Below the pieces are notes generated by a model that worked only from the letters and a program-made list of their open reading frames with translations, had not been told where the DNA came from and did no database searches. The position numbers and the translations under genes are program-made. A stretch of 64,000 nucleotides of DNA from Microglena sp. YARC (Eukaryota > Chlorophyta > Chlorophyceae > Chlamydomonadales > Chlamydomonadaceae), in assembly GCA_022414725.1 (NCBI GenBank), contig CM039462.1:96292876-96356875 (forward strand), read 5' to 3'. Below are positions 1-12,300 of this stretch, in pieces; the first letter of the stretch is position 1, and each line of letters begins with the position of its first letter.

Positions 1-129
1 TAGCTGTTTGTACAGTGTGTTGACGTTAATAATATTGAGGTCTACATGCACTTTTTTTGTGTGGGATGGGGCTCCGCCCCTGGGCGCCGCTCCGCTCCAA
101 AACGCTCCGCTTAGAGCTCCGCACATTCT

Positions 130-475
130 TAAGTTCTTCTTCGCCCCGCGAGGCACCCCGTGAGGCGCCCCGCGAGGCACCCGTGAGGCACCCCGTGAGG
201 CACCCGTGAGGCACCCCGTGAGGCGCCCGCGAGGCACCCCGTGAGGCACCCGTGAGGCAACCCCGTGAGGCGCCCGCGAGGCACCCCAGTTTAGGCACCC
301 CGTGAGCAACCGCCTTTTGCCCCGTGAGGCACCCCGTGAGCACCCGTGAGGCACCCCGTGGAGGCACCCCGTGAGGGCACCCGTGAGGCACCGTGAGGCA
401 CCCCGTTGGGGCACCCCGTCGGAGGCACCCGTGGGGCACCCCGTGACTGGCACCCCGTGAGGCACTCTGATTTTC
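130..475. repeat. GTGAGGCACCC minisatellite
   Basis: About 25 degenerate copies of an 11-13 bp unit close to GTGAGGCACCCC run through this stretch. The unit length varies by one or two bases from copy to copy, so any open reading frame across it (Gly/Ala/Ser/Arg-rich on the - strand) is a by-product of the repeat. I see no gene here. Confidence 0.9.
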
Positions 476-499
476 ATTGATACTTGCACGATACTCCAA

Positions 500-925
500 C
501 GAATCCCTAGGCTAACTCAGGCTATTTTGCGCTATCTTCGGTCTTTTTCAGGCTTTCCCAGGCTATTTTCCGATACTTGCCCGATACTTCACCGTCCTCC
601 TAGGCTATTTCGGGTTATTTCAAGGCTATTTTAGGCCTATTCCAGGCTTTTCATCGATCCTCGCACGTTAAATCACCGTCTTCCAGGCTATTTCAGGCTA
701 TTCCAGGCTTTTTTTCATCGATCCTCGCACGTTAAATCAACGTCTTCCAGGCTATTTCAGGCATATTTTCAGGCTTTTCATCGATCCTCGCACGTTTAAA
801 TCACCGTACTTCCAGGCATATGTCAGCTATTTCAGGCTATTTCGGGGCTATTTCGGGCCTATTTCAGGCCTATTCCAGGCTATTTCATCGATCTCGCACG
901 TCAGTTCACCGTTCCCCAGGCTATT
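500..925. repeat. ~70-bp tandem repeat with AGGCTATTTC core
   Basis: About six copies of a unit containing CCAGGCTATTTCAGGCTATT followed by TTTCATCGATCCTCGCACGT and AAATCACCGTCTT. Copies differ by small insertions. No coding signal. Confidence 0.8.
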
Positions 926-1040
926 TATCGATGATTGTTCCTCGATACTGTCCGATATTGTCCGATTATTGTCCGATACTTGTCCCATGTTGTCCGTTAC
1001 TGTCCGATATTGTCCGATATTTGTCCGATATGTCACGTCA
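926..1040. repeat. TGTCCGATAT short tandem repeat
   Basis: Roughly ten imperfect repeats of TGTCCGATA(T/C) continue directly from the preceding 70-bp repeat. Confidence 0.75.
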
Positions 1041-1383
1041 GTGAGTCCGTCTAATTTCACTCCCTTTCGGTCTAATTTTTTCCATGTTGTTCCAGGCTGT
1101 TCCAGGCTATTTTATGCTTTTACAGGCTACACCTAAGGTGTTGTAGAGGCACATATTATTAGGTGCACGTAGTCTATAGATTAGTGGCATGCTCAACCCA
1201 AACATTTCTAGCTATGTGGGTTATGCTTCTTCTAGTCACCTTTCGTTCAGCTGGAACTCCATACTCGTGTCTACTCTTGTCCCCTTGGAGCACGACTGCA
1301 TATGCTAATCACTGAGCGGCTACAAAAGTTGGGAGAACATTTGAGCAGCGACCTCACTCTCTCGAGAAAATGACTTACCCCAT
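1041..1383. other. Unassigned sequence before the gap
   Basis: I recognise no gene, RNA or repeat here beyond a few more AGGCTATTT-like words. It ends at the assembly gap. Confidence 0.6.
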
Positions 1384-2383
1384 NNNNNNNNNNNNNNNNN
1401 NNNNNNNNNNNNNNNNNNNNNNNNNNNNNNNNNNNNNNNNNNNNNNNNNNNNNNNNNNNNNNNNNNNNNNNNNNNNNNNNNNNNNNNNNNNNNNNNNNNN
1501 NNNNNNNNNNNNNNNNNNNNNNNNNNNNNNNNNNNNNNNNNNNNNNNNNNNNNNNNNNNNNNNNNNNNNNNNNNNNNNNNNNNNNNNNNNNNNNNNNNNN
1601 NNNNNNNNNNNNNNNNNNNNNNNNNNNNNNNNNNNNNNNNNNNNNNNNNNNNNNNNNNNNNNNNNNNNNNNNNNNNNNNNNNNNNNNNNNNNNNNNNNNN
1701 NNNNNNNNNNNNNNNNNNNNNNNNNNNNNNNNNNNNNNNNNNNNNNNNNNNNNNNNNNNNNNNNNNNNNNNNNNNNNNNNNNNNNNNNNNNNNNNNNNNN
1801 NNNNNNNNNNNNNNNNNNNNNNNNNNNNNNNNNNNNNNNNNNNNNNNNNNNNNNNNNNNNNNNNNNNNNNNNNNNNNNNNNNNNNNNNNNNNNNNNNNNN
1901 NNNNNNNNNNNNNNNNNNNNNNNNNNNNNNNNNNNNNNNNNNNNNNNNNNNNNNNNNNNNNNNNNNNNNNNNNNNNNNNNNNNNNNNNNNNNNNNNNNNN
2001 NNNNNNNNNNNNNNNNNNNNNNNNNNNNNNNNNNNNNNNNNNNNNNNNNNNNNNNNNNNNNNNNNNNNNNNNNNNNNNNNNNNNNNNNNNNNNNNNNNNN
2101 NNNNNNNNNNNNNNNNNNNNNNNNNNNNNNNNNNNNNNNNNNNNNNNNNNNNNNNNNNNNNNNNNNNNNNNNNNNNNNNNNNNNNNNNNNNNNNNNNNNN
2201 NNNNNNNNNNNNNNNNNNNNNNNNNNNNNNNNNNNNNNNNNNNNNNNNNNNNNNNNNNNNNNNNNNNNNNNNNNNNNNNNNNNNNNNNNNNNNNNNNNNN
2301 NNNNNNNNNNNNNNNNNNNNNNNNNNNNNNNNNNNNNNNNNNNNNNNNNNNNNNNNNNNNNNNNNNNNNNNNNNNNNNNNNNN
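1384..2383. other. Assembly gap, 1000 N
   Basis: Exactly 1000 undetermined bases, the usual placeholder for a gap of unknown size. Sequence to the right resumes inside repeat X, so the gap probably hides more X-type tandem sequence. Confidence 0.98.
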
Positions 2384-2880
2384 GGCCGGAGAGCAGACAT
2401 TGCTAGGTGACGGAAATAACAAAGGACCTACAGCTCAATTGGTCGCCTCAAAGCTTCGTCTACTAGGGTATCTCTCAGCAGCTGAGCATGAAGGAGCAGG
2501 GATGAAGCGGAGGAGATGGAGGATTCTGAGAGGAGGAGGAAGTGGGTGGGGGCTCGAAGAAGGGGGAATCAGGAGAGAGCTGGCTTCTGAAGTAACTGTA
2601 AGGATGGGGGTCTGGGTGTCCCAAATCTAAACTTGAAGGAATAGCCTGCCCCCCTCCAGTAGGGCTGACCTCTTATGCTGACCTCTGAGGGGGCAGAGTA
2701 GGCCGGATTAGACCAGCATGAGCGTTTGGTAACACTTCAACTGGGCCAGCTGCGCGAGCTCCCATAGCCGCGAATTGCAGTCGCTCCGCCGGACATTGGC
2801 GAAGAGCTTCGCAGCCAAAGTTATAAGGCGTTGCGCGATGGAGATGTACATTGCTAGGGGGCGAAAAAAAGGACCTCCCA
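2384..2880. repeat. Tandem repeat X, end of one unit plus one full unit
   Basis: Bases 2384-2415 match the end of the X unit (GGCCGGAGAGCAGACATTGC ...) and are followed at once by the start of the next unit (CAGCTCAATT...CGCCTCAAAGC). Cleaner copies lie at 16162-16588 and 17320-17743 and give a unit of about 423 bp. X has no convincing ORF and I cannot assign it to a known family. It looks like a satellite or the flank of an older element. Confidence 0.75.
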
Positions 2881-3699
2881 TCGTAGATAAATAGGCTGGG
2901 GGACCAGAGAGCAGAGTAAGTGATAATTATCAGAACAAAACAACTACAAGAAGAAGCGAATGCCTTAGAACTGACAAGTGGGAACAGGCAATGTACAAGA
3001 AGCATTCAAAGCGCCTTCATATCTTAGGCAAAGCAATTAGAACTAAGAGTCAGAGTATAAAGACAGAGAGAAAAGAGAGAGCTGCAAACAAAGCCTGACA
3101 ACCAGCTTTGAACAAATGCTGCGCATCAGATGCGCGCGAACAGATTCGCTCGGTTTTTTCAGAGATCGGCGGGCGAACAAAGATGCCGAGGGCAGAGTCT
3201 CAGACTATTTCGCTCTGGAGCAGCACACCACATAGCAAGCGGGGGCACAGATCATGAGAAAGAGAGCGCAGTAATGGCAGGTAGATAACTCACGCTAAAT
3301 TTTCAACTGTGGGATCCAAGAGAGAGAGTAAGTGGTACTCAGCTCGTGGGTCCGCTTCTCTCACTACTGTTCGGGTGAGGGATATTTACAGGAAGGCATC
3401 TTTGGAAGATTCACGGTAGATTCCTTCAGCTAGCCTACCGCGCGAAGCACTCCCTAACTCGGCCATTTGGCGGTAAACAACCGGTTGGCCACAACGCCTA
3501 CTCGTACTCACAAAGCCAGCACAACATATTACTACTGGCTCAGTGGGTGTCCGGCATGAATCTATTCCGGAGATTCGACCAAGGGTTTCGAGATCCCCTC
3601 GGGGCAGCGTTTTTGCCTTTCTAATGTAGCAAGTCATATTGAAGTCTAGTCCGACCATCAAATATCATCACAGGCAGGTGCTAACTGATATTCCTAACA
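2881..3699 (-). repeat. 3' LTR of copia 1a (noisy)
   Basis: Matches the 731-bp LTR at 15431-16161 throughout but is about 818 bp long because of many single-base insertions. LTR pairs are identical when inserted, and the partner is clean, so the excess insertions look like sequencing error or very uneven decay. Confidence 0.8.
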
Positions 3700-6600
3700 C
3701 TCCCACTCGTGGACTGACTTTGAATGTTCCACTTGTTCGTAACTCCCAACCCGAGCCTGCAGAGCTCGACGTGCAACCTAGGCAGGATTTTTAGGTGAGT
3801 AATCTGCCACCAGTTTCCCAGTGGAGATGTAGGTGAAAGGTCACCTCTGACCTTGCCACTCGCGTCTCGCGCGCAACAGGATGAGGTTGGGCACAACATC
3901 AACTATCATTTCTCGCACTCCTTACTCCCCATCCCTCGCAGTTGCAACTGTTTGGAACGCAGTGGACCTGGCCTCTCGGACGCCTTCCATCCTTGTACAC
4001 TCCTTAATATGTAGCGCGGATAGCAGCTCCTGTCGGATGGGCGCGACAGCTGTCAGTTCACTCTGGAACTGGTTTATCAGGCTTCAATGAATCGCCGGCC
4101 ACGAAGACGCTATATCCTCCCTCATGTGTCTCAGCAACGTCCTTAACTCCCCATCCCTGCGCGTGAACAGCTGGAACCGCACGTGGAAGAACATGGCTGG
4201 CCTGGACGCTCAATGTCATTGTCCGCGGCACTGTCAGTCTGTACTGGTTTTCAGGCTCATTAAGAACGCCGGCCAGACCGTTATTCCCTCATTTATCTCG
4301 CGAACTCTTACTCCCCATCCCTGAGTGAAAAGGCTGGAACGCGGCGCAAGTGGACCTGGCCTCGTAGACCTCATATTGCGATAAATCGGGCGCCAACTGG
4401 CTCCAGTAGGCTGTAATTGGTTTCTCAGGCGTCAAATAAAACGCACGGCCCAAAGAAAGGCTTGATCTCAGGCGGCCATTTGGTTCGCAACTTCTCTTAC
4501 TAGTTCCCATCCCTCGCAGTAGAAACGCTGGATGACGGCAAGTGGAAGCCTGGCCTGAACAACTCAACTCACTTGGTGTACCTAAGGATAGCGGCACTGT
4601 CAGTCTGCTCTGGTTTTCAGGCAATCATTAAACGCTCGGCCACCCAGACCCTTATCTCCCTCATTTCTCGCACTCCTAACTCCCCATCCCCTCGCAGTGA
4701 CGCTGGAACGCAGTGGACCTGGCCTGGACCCCTCATCATTGTACCGGGCGGGTCACTGTCAGTCTATACTGGTTTTCAGGCTCATTAAACCGTCCGGCCG
4801 ACCAGACCTTACGTCCCGCTCTTCTCTACACTGAGCCTTAACTGGGCCCTCTCGGTATGTGAACGCCTGGATGGCACGCAGTGGACTGCGCCCTCGCGCA
4901 CCCTCGAAGGGTTGCTAGCCTTAGCGGCGCTGTCCAGCCACAAATTAATTCGCACCTAATCCGCCCACACTACCGTCAATCCTTCTTCAGGATTTGGCGA
5001 AATCTTCCAGGAATTGCAGGGAATTGCAAGGAAATTCGCAACGGAATTGCAGGCAACATTGCAAGGAATTTGGGCAGATATTTGTTTACGAATTGGCGGA
5101 ATTGCAGGGGATTGCAGGACTCGCACAAAATCAAATTCAACGGAGTCGTGGACCTTTCGCTCCGCAGTTGTATGTTCGGATTATTGCCTGGCTCTGAACT
5201 CCTTCCCCCACCTTTCCGGCACCTTCCTATTTCAGAACCTTCTAAGGTATGCTTAGGTATGTCTTCCTTTTGTGGGTTTCTTTTTTCACACCATTCTTAC
5301 TTTTCTCCACCCCGTTAATTCACTTTCCACACACCCTACTTACGCTACTCAACCTACAAGCCACACATTTCCTCTCTGATTACCACCTCTTTCAATCCTC
5401 ACACCAGCCAAACACTCCCCCCCTCCACCCCCATCCGTCCAGACCTACGCACCACACAACCTTTTTATCACCATAGCCGACACACATCTCACTCCCCAAC
5501 ACAACCGCCATAACTCCCCACACTCACCCCCCTATCAACAGCACGTTCTCTCTACAAACCTGGACACACCAACCTTCCACATCTGCAACCCGCTCACCCC
5601 CACCTCCAACCACCAACAACATGTGGCAGGGAGCGTGCAAGTCGCCTAGACCGGTTTCGGCGGCGCAAGTAAATCACCGCCCTCCTACACACACAACACA
5701 CTCCACACCTTCCCGTCTTCACCCACCGTAACCCACACTCACTCCCCCAACACCCACAACACATAACCGCACACTCTCCCCCCTAACCAACAGTCACCAC
5801 ACTTTACAGCTTACGCCTTACCCGGGCAGCCGCATACCTCCACAAACACACCCCTCAGATCCCTCGCGCCTATATTAGCACACACCACCTGTCTGGGCGT
5901 GAAATTCGCCTCTAGATAGACCGGTCTGGGGCGTGTGAAAATGCCTAGCACGCAGACAGTATCAGCGGGAGAATCTGCTCTTGGCGTTCCAGGTCTCCTA
6001 TCTTGCCGGGAGGTTTTACCTTAGGCGGTTCAGGGGGCGGTCGTTAGATGCAGGACCACGCCAGGCCTGAGTTTCAAATCGTGGTGTGTACTACATCCTT
6101 GTGAACTAACCAGTACACCCTTGCTTGTATCCGACCCTACTTGTCGAGGGAGTAGGTAAGGGGGGTGAGGTTCGATTCCTCAGTATTTTGGCGTCCTTGA
6201 GCCCTAAGCAAACCTTGTTAGGGGAAGTACTGGTCCGCTTTCTGTCCCTCCGTGTTCGGTTATCTAGCCTCCTCATTCTCCTTCGATTCCGCCTCTAACG
6301 ACCAATGGCAGGGAGCTTGTCTGCCTGTGGATACAGCAGCGCGTAGTGTGAATGTTTCGTTTTGGTCGTGGGTTGGTATCTCTCACCACCCTAAGTGCGC
6401 CTACTTTGCATATTGTAGGGTGGGCACCACCATTCGAACTGAATCTCCGTGTCGCTGGTTTTGATTGTCGGGAGACCGCACCTCCTGGGGTGAAAATCTT
6501 CCCCAACTAAAAAATTATATATATAATATATAGCTTCGTGGCGCACGCAGGAGAATGGGGTTTTCCTTTCAGCAAGCATCAAATGGCTGCTTGCTTGTCA

Positions 6601-9355
6601 CGTAGATAGGTATGCTCCTAGCACCATTCCCAAACCTCAGGTAGATAGCTTCCTGAACCAGAGTGCTTCCTTGAACAGCTTGCGCCAGCAGCCATGTACT
6701 CACAGACTCTAGTGGTGAGATTTGTGCGCGCAACGGGGGCTTAGCAGTACGCTTCTGCCAGAGAACCACAGCTCCATCAGACTGAAGCGTAGCAGTGCCG
6801 TCAACCGGACTGCGTAGTGTCAGTGTCTCCAGCGAACGTCTGAGTCAGCGTAGCCCTGAAGCTCCAGCAAGTATAACTGCCTCCAAAGAACAACCCATGT
6901 TCCCAGAGTGCCAAGAAATGGTACGCAACACATGCTCTTTGCAGCTGCCCAGGTGGTCCTCAGTGGGGTTTGGCCATGGTACCTGGCCAAAAGCTCCAAC
7001 TGACTGTGAGAGGGTCAAGGGCCTGGTGCAGCACTTCAAGAATACATCAGAGACCCAATGATTCTCGCTGTAGCTCACAACAGTCCTGGTCCATAGGCTC
7101 TACTAGCTCTGGTCAGCTTGGTGGCTGGGGATACGTGGGACACTTTCTGTCTTCTTATGACGCTGGGAGGCACAACTTGTCCATGAGGTCAGCCCACATC
7201 GCTTTTCTGAGTCAAGAGGGGTTCATCCCTCTTAAGTACCCTTATGATGGTCATAAACCTAGAGGGTGAGGGGAATTCCCGCAAAGTCCTTGGAGTTTTG
7301 AAGATCTTCAGCAGTTGGGTTTTCACCTAGACGTGTGACTCCTTCTGCTAAACGCGCAAATCGTGGCAATCAGGATGTCGTTGCCACATTTGGATCAAGC
7401 ACATAAGGTCCAGTCACCAGAGCCGCCATCAATAATGAACATCAGGGTCGGCCACGAGGCAATTAAGAGCCAATGGTCACAGCTGGGAGCCGCACAGTTT
7501 TGCATCCAGCGCGGGGGACTCTGCCTCAGACATAGAAGAGTCATTGCCAAATGGCATGCGCGGTTGGTCGCTTCCCCAACTGCAAAACCTTGGCGAGGTT
7601 GCTGCATCCAACAGACTCTCTTCCAGTTCCCCAGCATACGAGATCGCAAAGTGGTCGTTGCAAGGGTCCTACTTGATGATGAGTGTCAAGATCGCGTGTG
7701 AGCTTGTGACAGCCGAAGAGGGTGCGCAGAGTTGCCGTGTTCCTACAGGTTTGCATACTTCTACATTGTAGTCGTAGACCCTCCCGCTGCCTGCATGTGT
7801 TCAGTCATCCTTTGTAGCGGCAATCGTCTACGTACCGCAGGCATGCGGTAGTTTTCTCCGCTTCTTTGAAAGATCCACTTGCAGGGAGTACATGGATTCC
7901 AGGGGGTCTGTCCTCAACTCCATTTTTGTTGTGGAGCAGGAGCTTGCATTTTACTTTCTTCATCCAATTTGCAAGCTTCCACTGCTGAGCTTCGGGACAC
8001 TGCGAGGGGTTTCCTTTCACAGACACTTGGCTTCAGGCTGAAGTTCAACAACAGCAGCTGAGTTGAGTGAGCTGAGCCACCACTTGAGGTGGTCCTGCTG
8101 TTGTTGGATGATCGCCGCGGAGGAAGGGTCTATCCTTAGTAGGCAGTGGAGCATGTTCATCATCTTCCTCATTCTAGTCAGTATCCATGTGCAACGGGGG
8201 GCAAGTCTTCGTCCTCACTAGTCATCTTCATCAGTTCTGGATGTAGTGAGTAGAACGCGTTGGTTCGCGCTGGTGACGGTGCCAGAAGGACGCTTGCACT
8301 AAATGGTTCTCATCTACGGTTCCAGCTTTGATGTCTCACATTGCACGGAAGTGGGCTTACATCCATTCATATGTGGGACCCGGTGGCCGTCGGCGGCTGT
8401 TGTATGGGAAGACACCTCATTGGAATGGTAAATCTCCGAGCCCACGCACAGTTACTTGCCGTCATGGATCCAGGATCCGGATGCCTTGGAGTTGGCACTT
8501 CGTACCCAATGAAGAACTGGTCTGCTTACAGCATCCAGCTTGCGTCCGCTTCAGCTTGGACATAGGCAAAGGCCTTGCACCCAAAATCTTGAAGTTGGTG
8601 AATACTTCTGGGACTGGCCCTGTCAGCAGCTGATGAGCGTAAGCTCCCGCCATGACTGGGGAGGCATTCCTTAAGGTGTTAGCTGTCTGTTAGGCCTCGG
8701 CCCAAAGGTAGAAGGGGCAACTACCATGTGAAGAGTCAGGGCCACCTTTTCCATTAGGGTGGTCCTGTCTGCTGGCTTGCATATGTTTCTTTTTATTTGC
8801 TTTTTTTTGTTTCGTAAAGGGACCCGCTCCGCCGACGCCATTTTTCTGCCGCCCCTCCCTGCGCAGGGCCGATGCTGGGCACTGTGCGTGTGGCCCCTCT
8901 TGTTTAAGCAGGGGTCGCGTTGTCGTGCGATCGGATTAATGGAATGGGTTGTGTGTGTTTTGATAGTTGATTGGCGGGGGAACGATCCTCTGGAATCCAA
9001 GCTCCCGCCATCCCCACCAAAAGAATGGCAGCAGATATGGCTTCTGGATGTCTCTTCCACCTATTGCATGATTACTGTTCTTATTGTGCAGCCGGCTAGA
9101 GCGCCACCCATCTTGACAGTGCCATGACTGGTGGTCTGCGAGTGAGATCGAGGTCGATGCACGGCTGCTGATGGGCACTAAAGGTCCCTTTGATTATCAT
9201 ATATAAGCAATGGGTGACTAAGCTCGTAACCTGGAGTGGGTTCCTCCTACACAGCTCCAAGGAGAGAAAAACCAGCGAGGAGTACTTGCTCTGCTTAGAG
9301 AGAGGTGTGATAGGACCACATAGGGTTCCACATGAACGCGGAACCCTTTCACAGA
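3700..9355 (-). pseudogene. Copia 1a pol remnant: RNase H, RT and most of integrase
   Basis: Excluding the family-C insertion at 3908-6532, this stretch aligns in order with the integrase core, RT and RNase H part of copia 1b (43657-46200). Recognisable words include the RNase H end at 3740-3870 and the RT/RNase H region from 6535. The reading frame is broken every few tens of bases by one-base insertions, so no protein can come from it as written. Some damage may be assembly noise rather than mutation. Confidence 0.75.
3908..6532 (+). mobile_element. Family-C poly(A) element, long copy
   Basis: This insertion splits the copia RNase H region: ...AACATCAA on the left and TAGCTTCGTG... on the right are contiguous in copia 1b. 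It starts with about five tandem ~150-bp units (3900-4910, each with a CTCCCCATCCCTCGCAGT word and a GCGGCACTGTCAGTCTG word). An AT/CA-rich middle and a CACACC-rich stretch follow. The 3' part (6000-6500) is shared with 50376-50860 and, inverted, with 60987-62547. It ends in a tail resembling TGAAAGTCCTTTCACAACTA followed by A residues, so it is a retroposed, poly(A)-type element. I see no intact ORF, so it may be a LINE 5'/3' UTR chimera or a long SINE. Confidence 0.7.
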
Positions 9356-12300
9356 TTTTTTTTTTTTTTTTTTTTTTATTTTTTTTTTTTTGACAAAGTG
9401 GTGGGGATGACGGAGCTGTGGGACGTGAGGAAGGGGCGGAACCAGCGAAAGAGGTCCGAACTGATAAAAACCCGTCCTTTGGTGACCAAGGAGGAAAGGA
9501 CCAAAGAAAAAGACAAGCAACGGCTTAGCGACAGACTAAGGTATCACGGACACACCTGGGGCGCGACGCGTTAGGGACAAAGGTGCGAACTACGGCAGGA
9601 CTAGGGATCAGAAGCAACAACCAGAGAAGGCAAGGAAGAAGCCAAAAACAGGGTGTCGAAAGCCCTAAAGATAGGGGCCTAGGGCACTTACTAAGAAAAA
9701 AAGACCTATGAACGCGGTGGCGGGGGCCAAAACTGTTGTAACCTCTAACAGTCACCGGATCAGAAGACTGAAAGAGGAGATGCAAACCTAAGGAGGACTA
9801 AAAGGGAAAACTATGCGAGAAAGAAACTAAGAGAAAAACAAGGGGGGGGGGGGGGGGGGGGGGACTAAGGAGGCAACTGAGGGGGAAACTAAGGAGGCAA
9901 CTAAGGGTGGAAACTGAACTAGGGGAAGCAAACTAAGGGAGAAAACTGCAAAAACAAGCCAAAAGCAGGGAGGCAACCAGAAAAAGAAGAAAGACAACTG
10001 GAAGCAAAGCCGAAAACCTAAAGACTGGTCTGGGCAGGTAACAACAGGAATGAAGACAGAGACAGTATCAAGATCTAGATCTTGACCTGGATCTTAGCGC
10101 AGATCTGGACCTAGATCTTGGTCCAGATCTAGCCCCTGATCTGGAACGTTGTCGAGTGTTGTGTCCAAATCTGGAACCTGATCCTGCTCTGGGGCAGGGT
10201 CTTGATCTTGGAATTGGGGGCTGGATCTAGGTCAAGGTCCAAGATCGGGTGCCTAGAGCTGGGGCTTGGGCTGGAACCTAGGTCAGGGTCTAGATCAGGG
10301 TCTAGAGCTCGGGAATGGTCTGGGTCTGGGTAAGGGTCTAGAGCCAAGTCTAGATCCGGGTAATGGGCTGGATCTGGGTCAGGGTCTAGATCAGGGTCTA
10401 GAACTAGGGCTTGGCTGGGTCTGGGATTGGGTCTGGGATTGTTAGGGAGCGCTGGGCCATGGGGATTGTCATTTCCATGGTGCGGGTATCAGGCTCCTGG
10501 TCACCGGGAGTGACCCCAATCATGGTGCAAAAGATCGGGGGTGGCCCATAAGCTTGCAAAGGAAGCCACTGTGAGAGAGCAATCTAGGCCACGCCACCAA
10601 TCTTGACAGAAGGCGCCATTATCAAGGTGTCGAAGATCCGTCTGGGTGCGCATCCAGTCCCTGGCGATGGCTTGGTGAAGGTGGCCAAGGGCAAGGCAGA
10701 TAGCCTTGTGGTGAAGGGGCTCAGAATGGTCCAGTCTGTCAGCCCGGGACGAACGGACCTGCCATATCGCGCCCAAGGTGGTTATACGCAGGAAGGACCA
10801 CGACCTTAGGGTAGAGGGAGGAGGGGGTGTCCCGGGCCATAGGGTGATGTCGTCACCGAGGAGGAAGAAGGGGCAACGAGGAAGGCGCTGCCCACCGGTG
10901 AGGGGTCTCCCAAGTGGAAAGGAGCCAGTCTATGACAGGGGCAGATCAGGCATTCCAAGAAAGCGTGAGACATTTGTGTCAGCAGTGTGCAGCTGCAAGC
11001 AGTCAGGGCTGGAGCAAGGAATATGGAGGGGGGGTCGTCTGGTTGACCCGTTGGAAGCGTCCTCGTACATGACCAAGGAACGCATTGCAGCGCCAGGGGT
11101 GCCATGAAGCAAGCTCTGGCGGTGATGGTATAAGGACGGTGGAGAGTATTGGTCAGCGAGGCGTACCCACACCTGCGAAAAGCCTGCACGTAGAGGGAGG
11201 GAGACTTGAGGTTCGTCTTGTCTTTGAGCAGTTCTCTCCACTGGGCCTGGACGGGAGGGGCGGACACGTTGTAAGTCCACCCAAGCGTTCTGTGGGAGGG
11301 TCTTCAGGGGAGGGACTGGAATTAGGGGTGACAACGAGCGCTCTCTCTGTTGCTGAGGCAATCCATCGGGATTCAAGACCACGGAGGCCTCGCAGGTCAG
11401 GGTTAGTGCTAGGGTGAGTGTCCAAGGTGGAGGGGGGTAGAATGCTCCACAGCCTGGGCCAAGCAGCACGTTCCTCGGTATAACCTGGCACAAAATGGTG
11501 GGAACTGGGGCTTTGTTGCATAATATGTTGGTGAAGAAGGGCCTGCCGTGCTTGGCGCACAGAGATTTCAAGAAGGTTCACCTCAGTATCATCATGGAGG
11601 TGGAGACCCCATGTTGTTGGTTCCAGTTGGAGGTCCTCCCAAAGACCAAACCAGCCATGGTTTCCAAGAGCTCTTGCCTCTGGTGGGGGGGAGGCTTTGC
11701 TGGATCAGCTGCTCCTCAAAGTCTGCCCGTAACCATGCTTCTTGAGGTTTCTTGCGTAGGGTGATGAGGGCAGCTTGGGGGTGTCCTTGGGGGGGAAGGG
11801 AAGGAAGGGTGAAAGGGTGTAACCGGCCAGAGGGCCAGACCTCCCAAATACGGTCCTCTCCAGTGAGGGGATCTGGCCCCTCTGCAAGGGGACCAGCAGG
11901 GGCCACAGCGGGAAAGAGCTTCCATTTGGGAGGTGGAAGTTCAGGAAGGAGGACAGCATCCCGCCAGGGGTCTGGCAGAGAGGAGAGGATGAAGTCAAGG
12001 TCTTGGACAGCAGCGGGAGGGAGGTGAGCTCGTTGTTGATGAGCTGAGCGGATGTCCTTGAGACTGTGCCACGAGAGTGCTTGGGAGTAGAGCACTTGGT
12101 TTGAGGTGATGGGCATGGACGGAAAAGGAGGGGTGTTGTTGAAGGTGGTTTCCAGTAGGATGGATTGGGGGCACTCCATGGGCAGAGCGATAATTCTACG
12201 AATGTTCAGCAGGAGAAAAGCCTCTGCACTTTCCCGGGCCAAGTTGGTGGTGATTGAGGCGATGTCCACAGAAGACGGGGCGGTAACCAGGGCATGGTAT

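Noticed and set aside
26..499. 157-residue - strand ORF (GVPHGCLTGASRGASR)
   Set aside because: A translation of the GTGAGGCACCC minisatellite.
1271..2422. Three ORFs of 340-380 residues
   Set aside because: They consist of the N gap.
9843..9863. Poly-G tract as a biological signal
   Set aside because: The corresponding C tract occurs in every LINE-A 3' UTR copy with variable length; it is a family feature prone to slippage.
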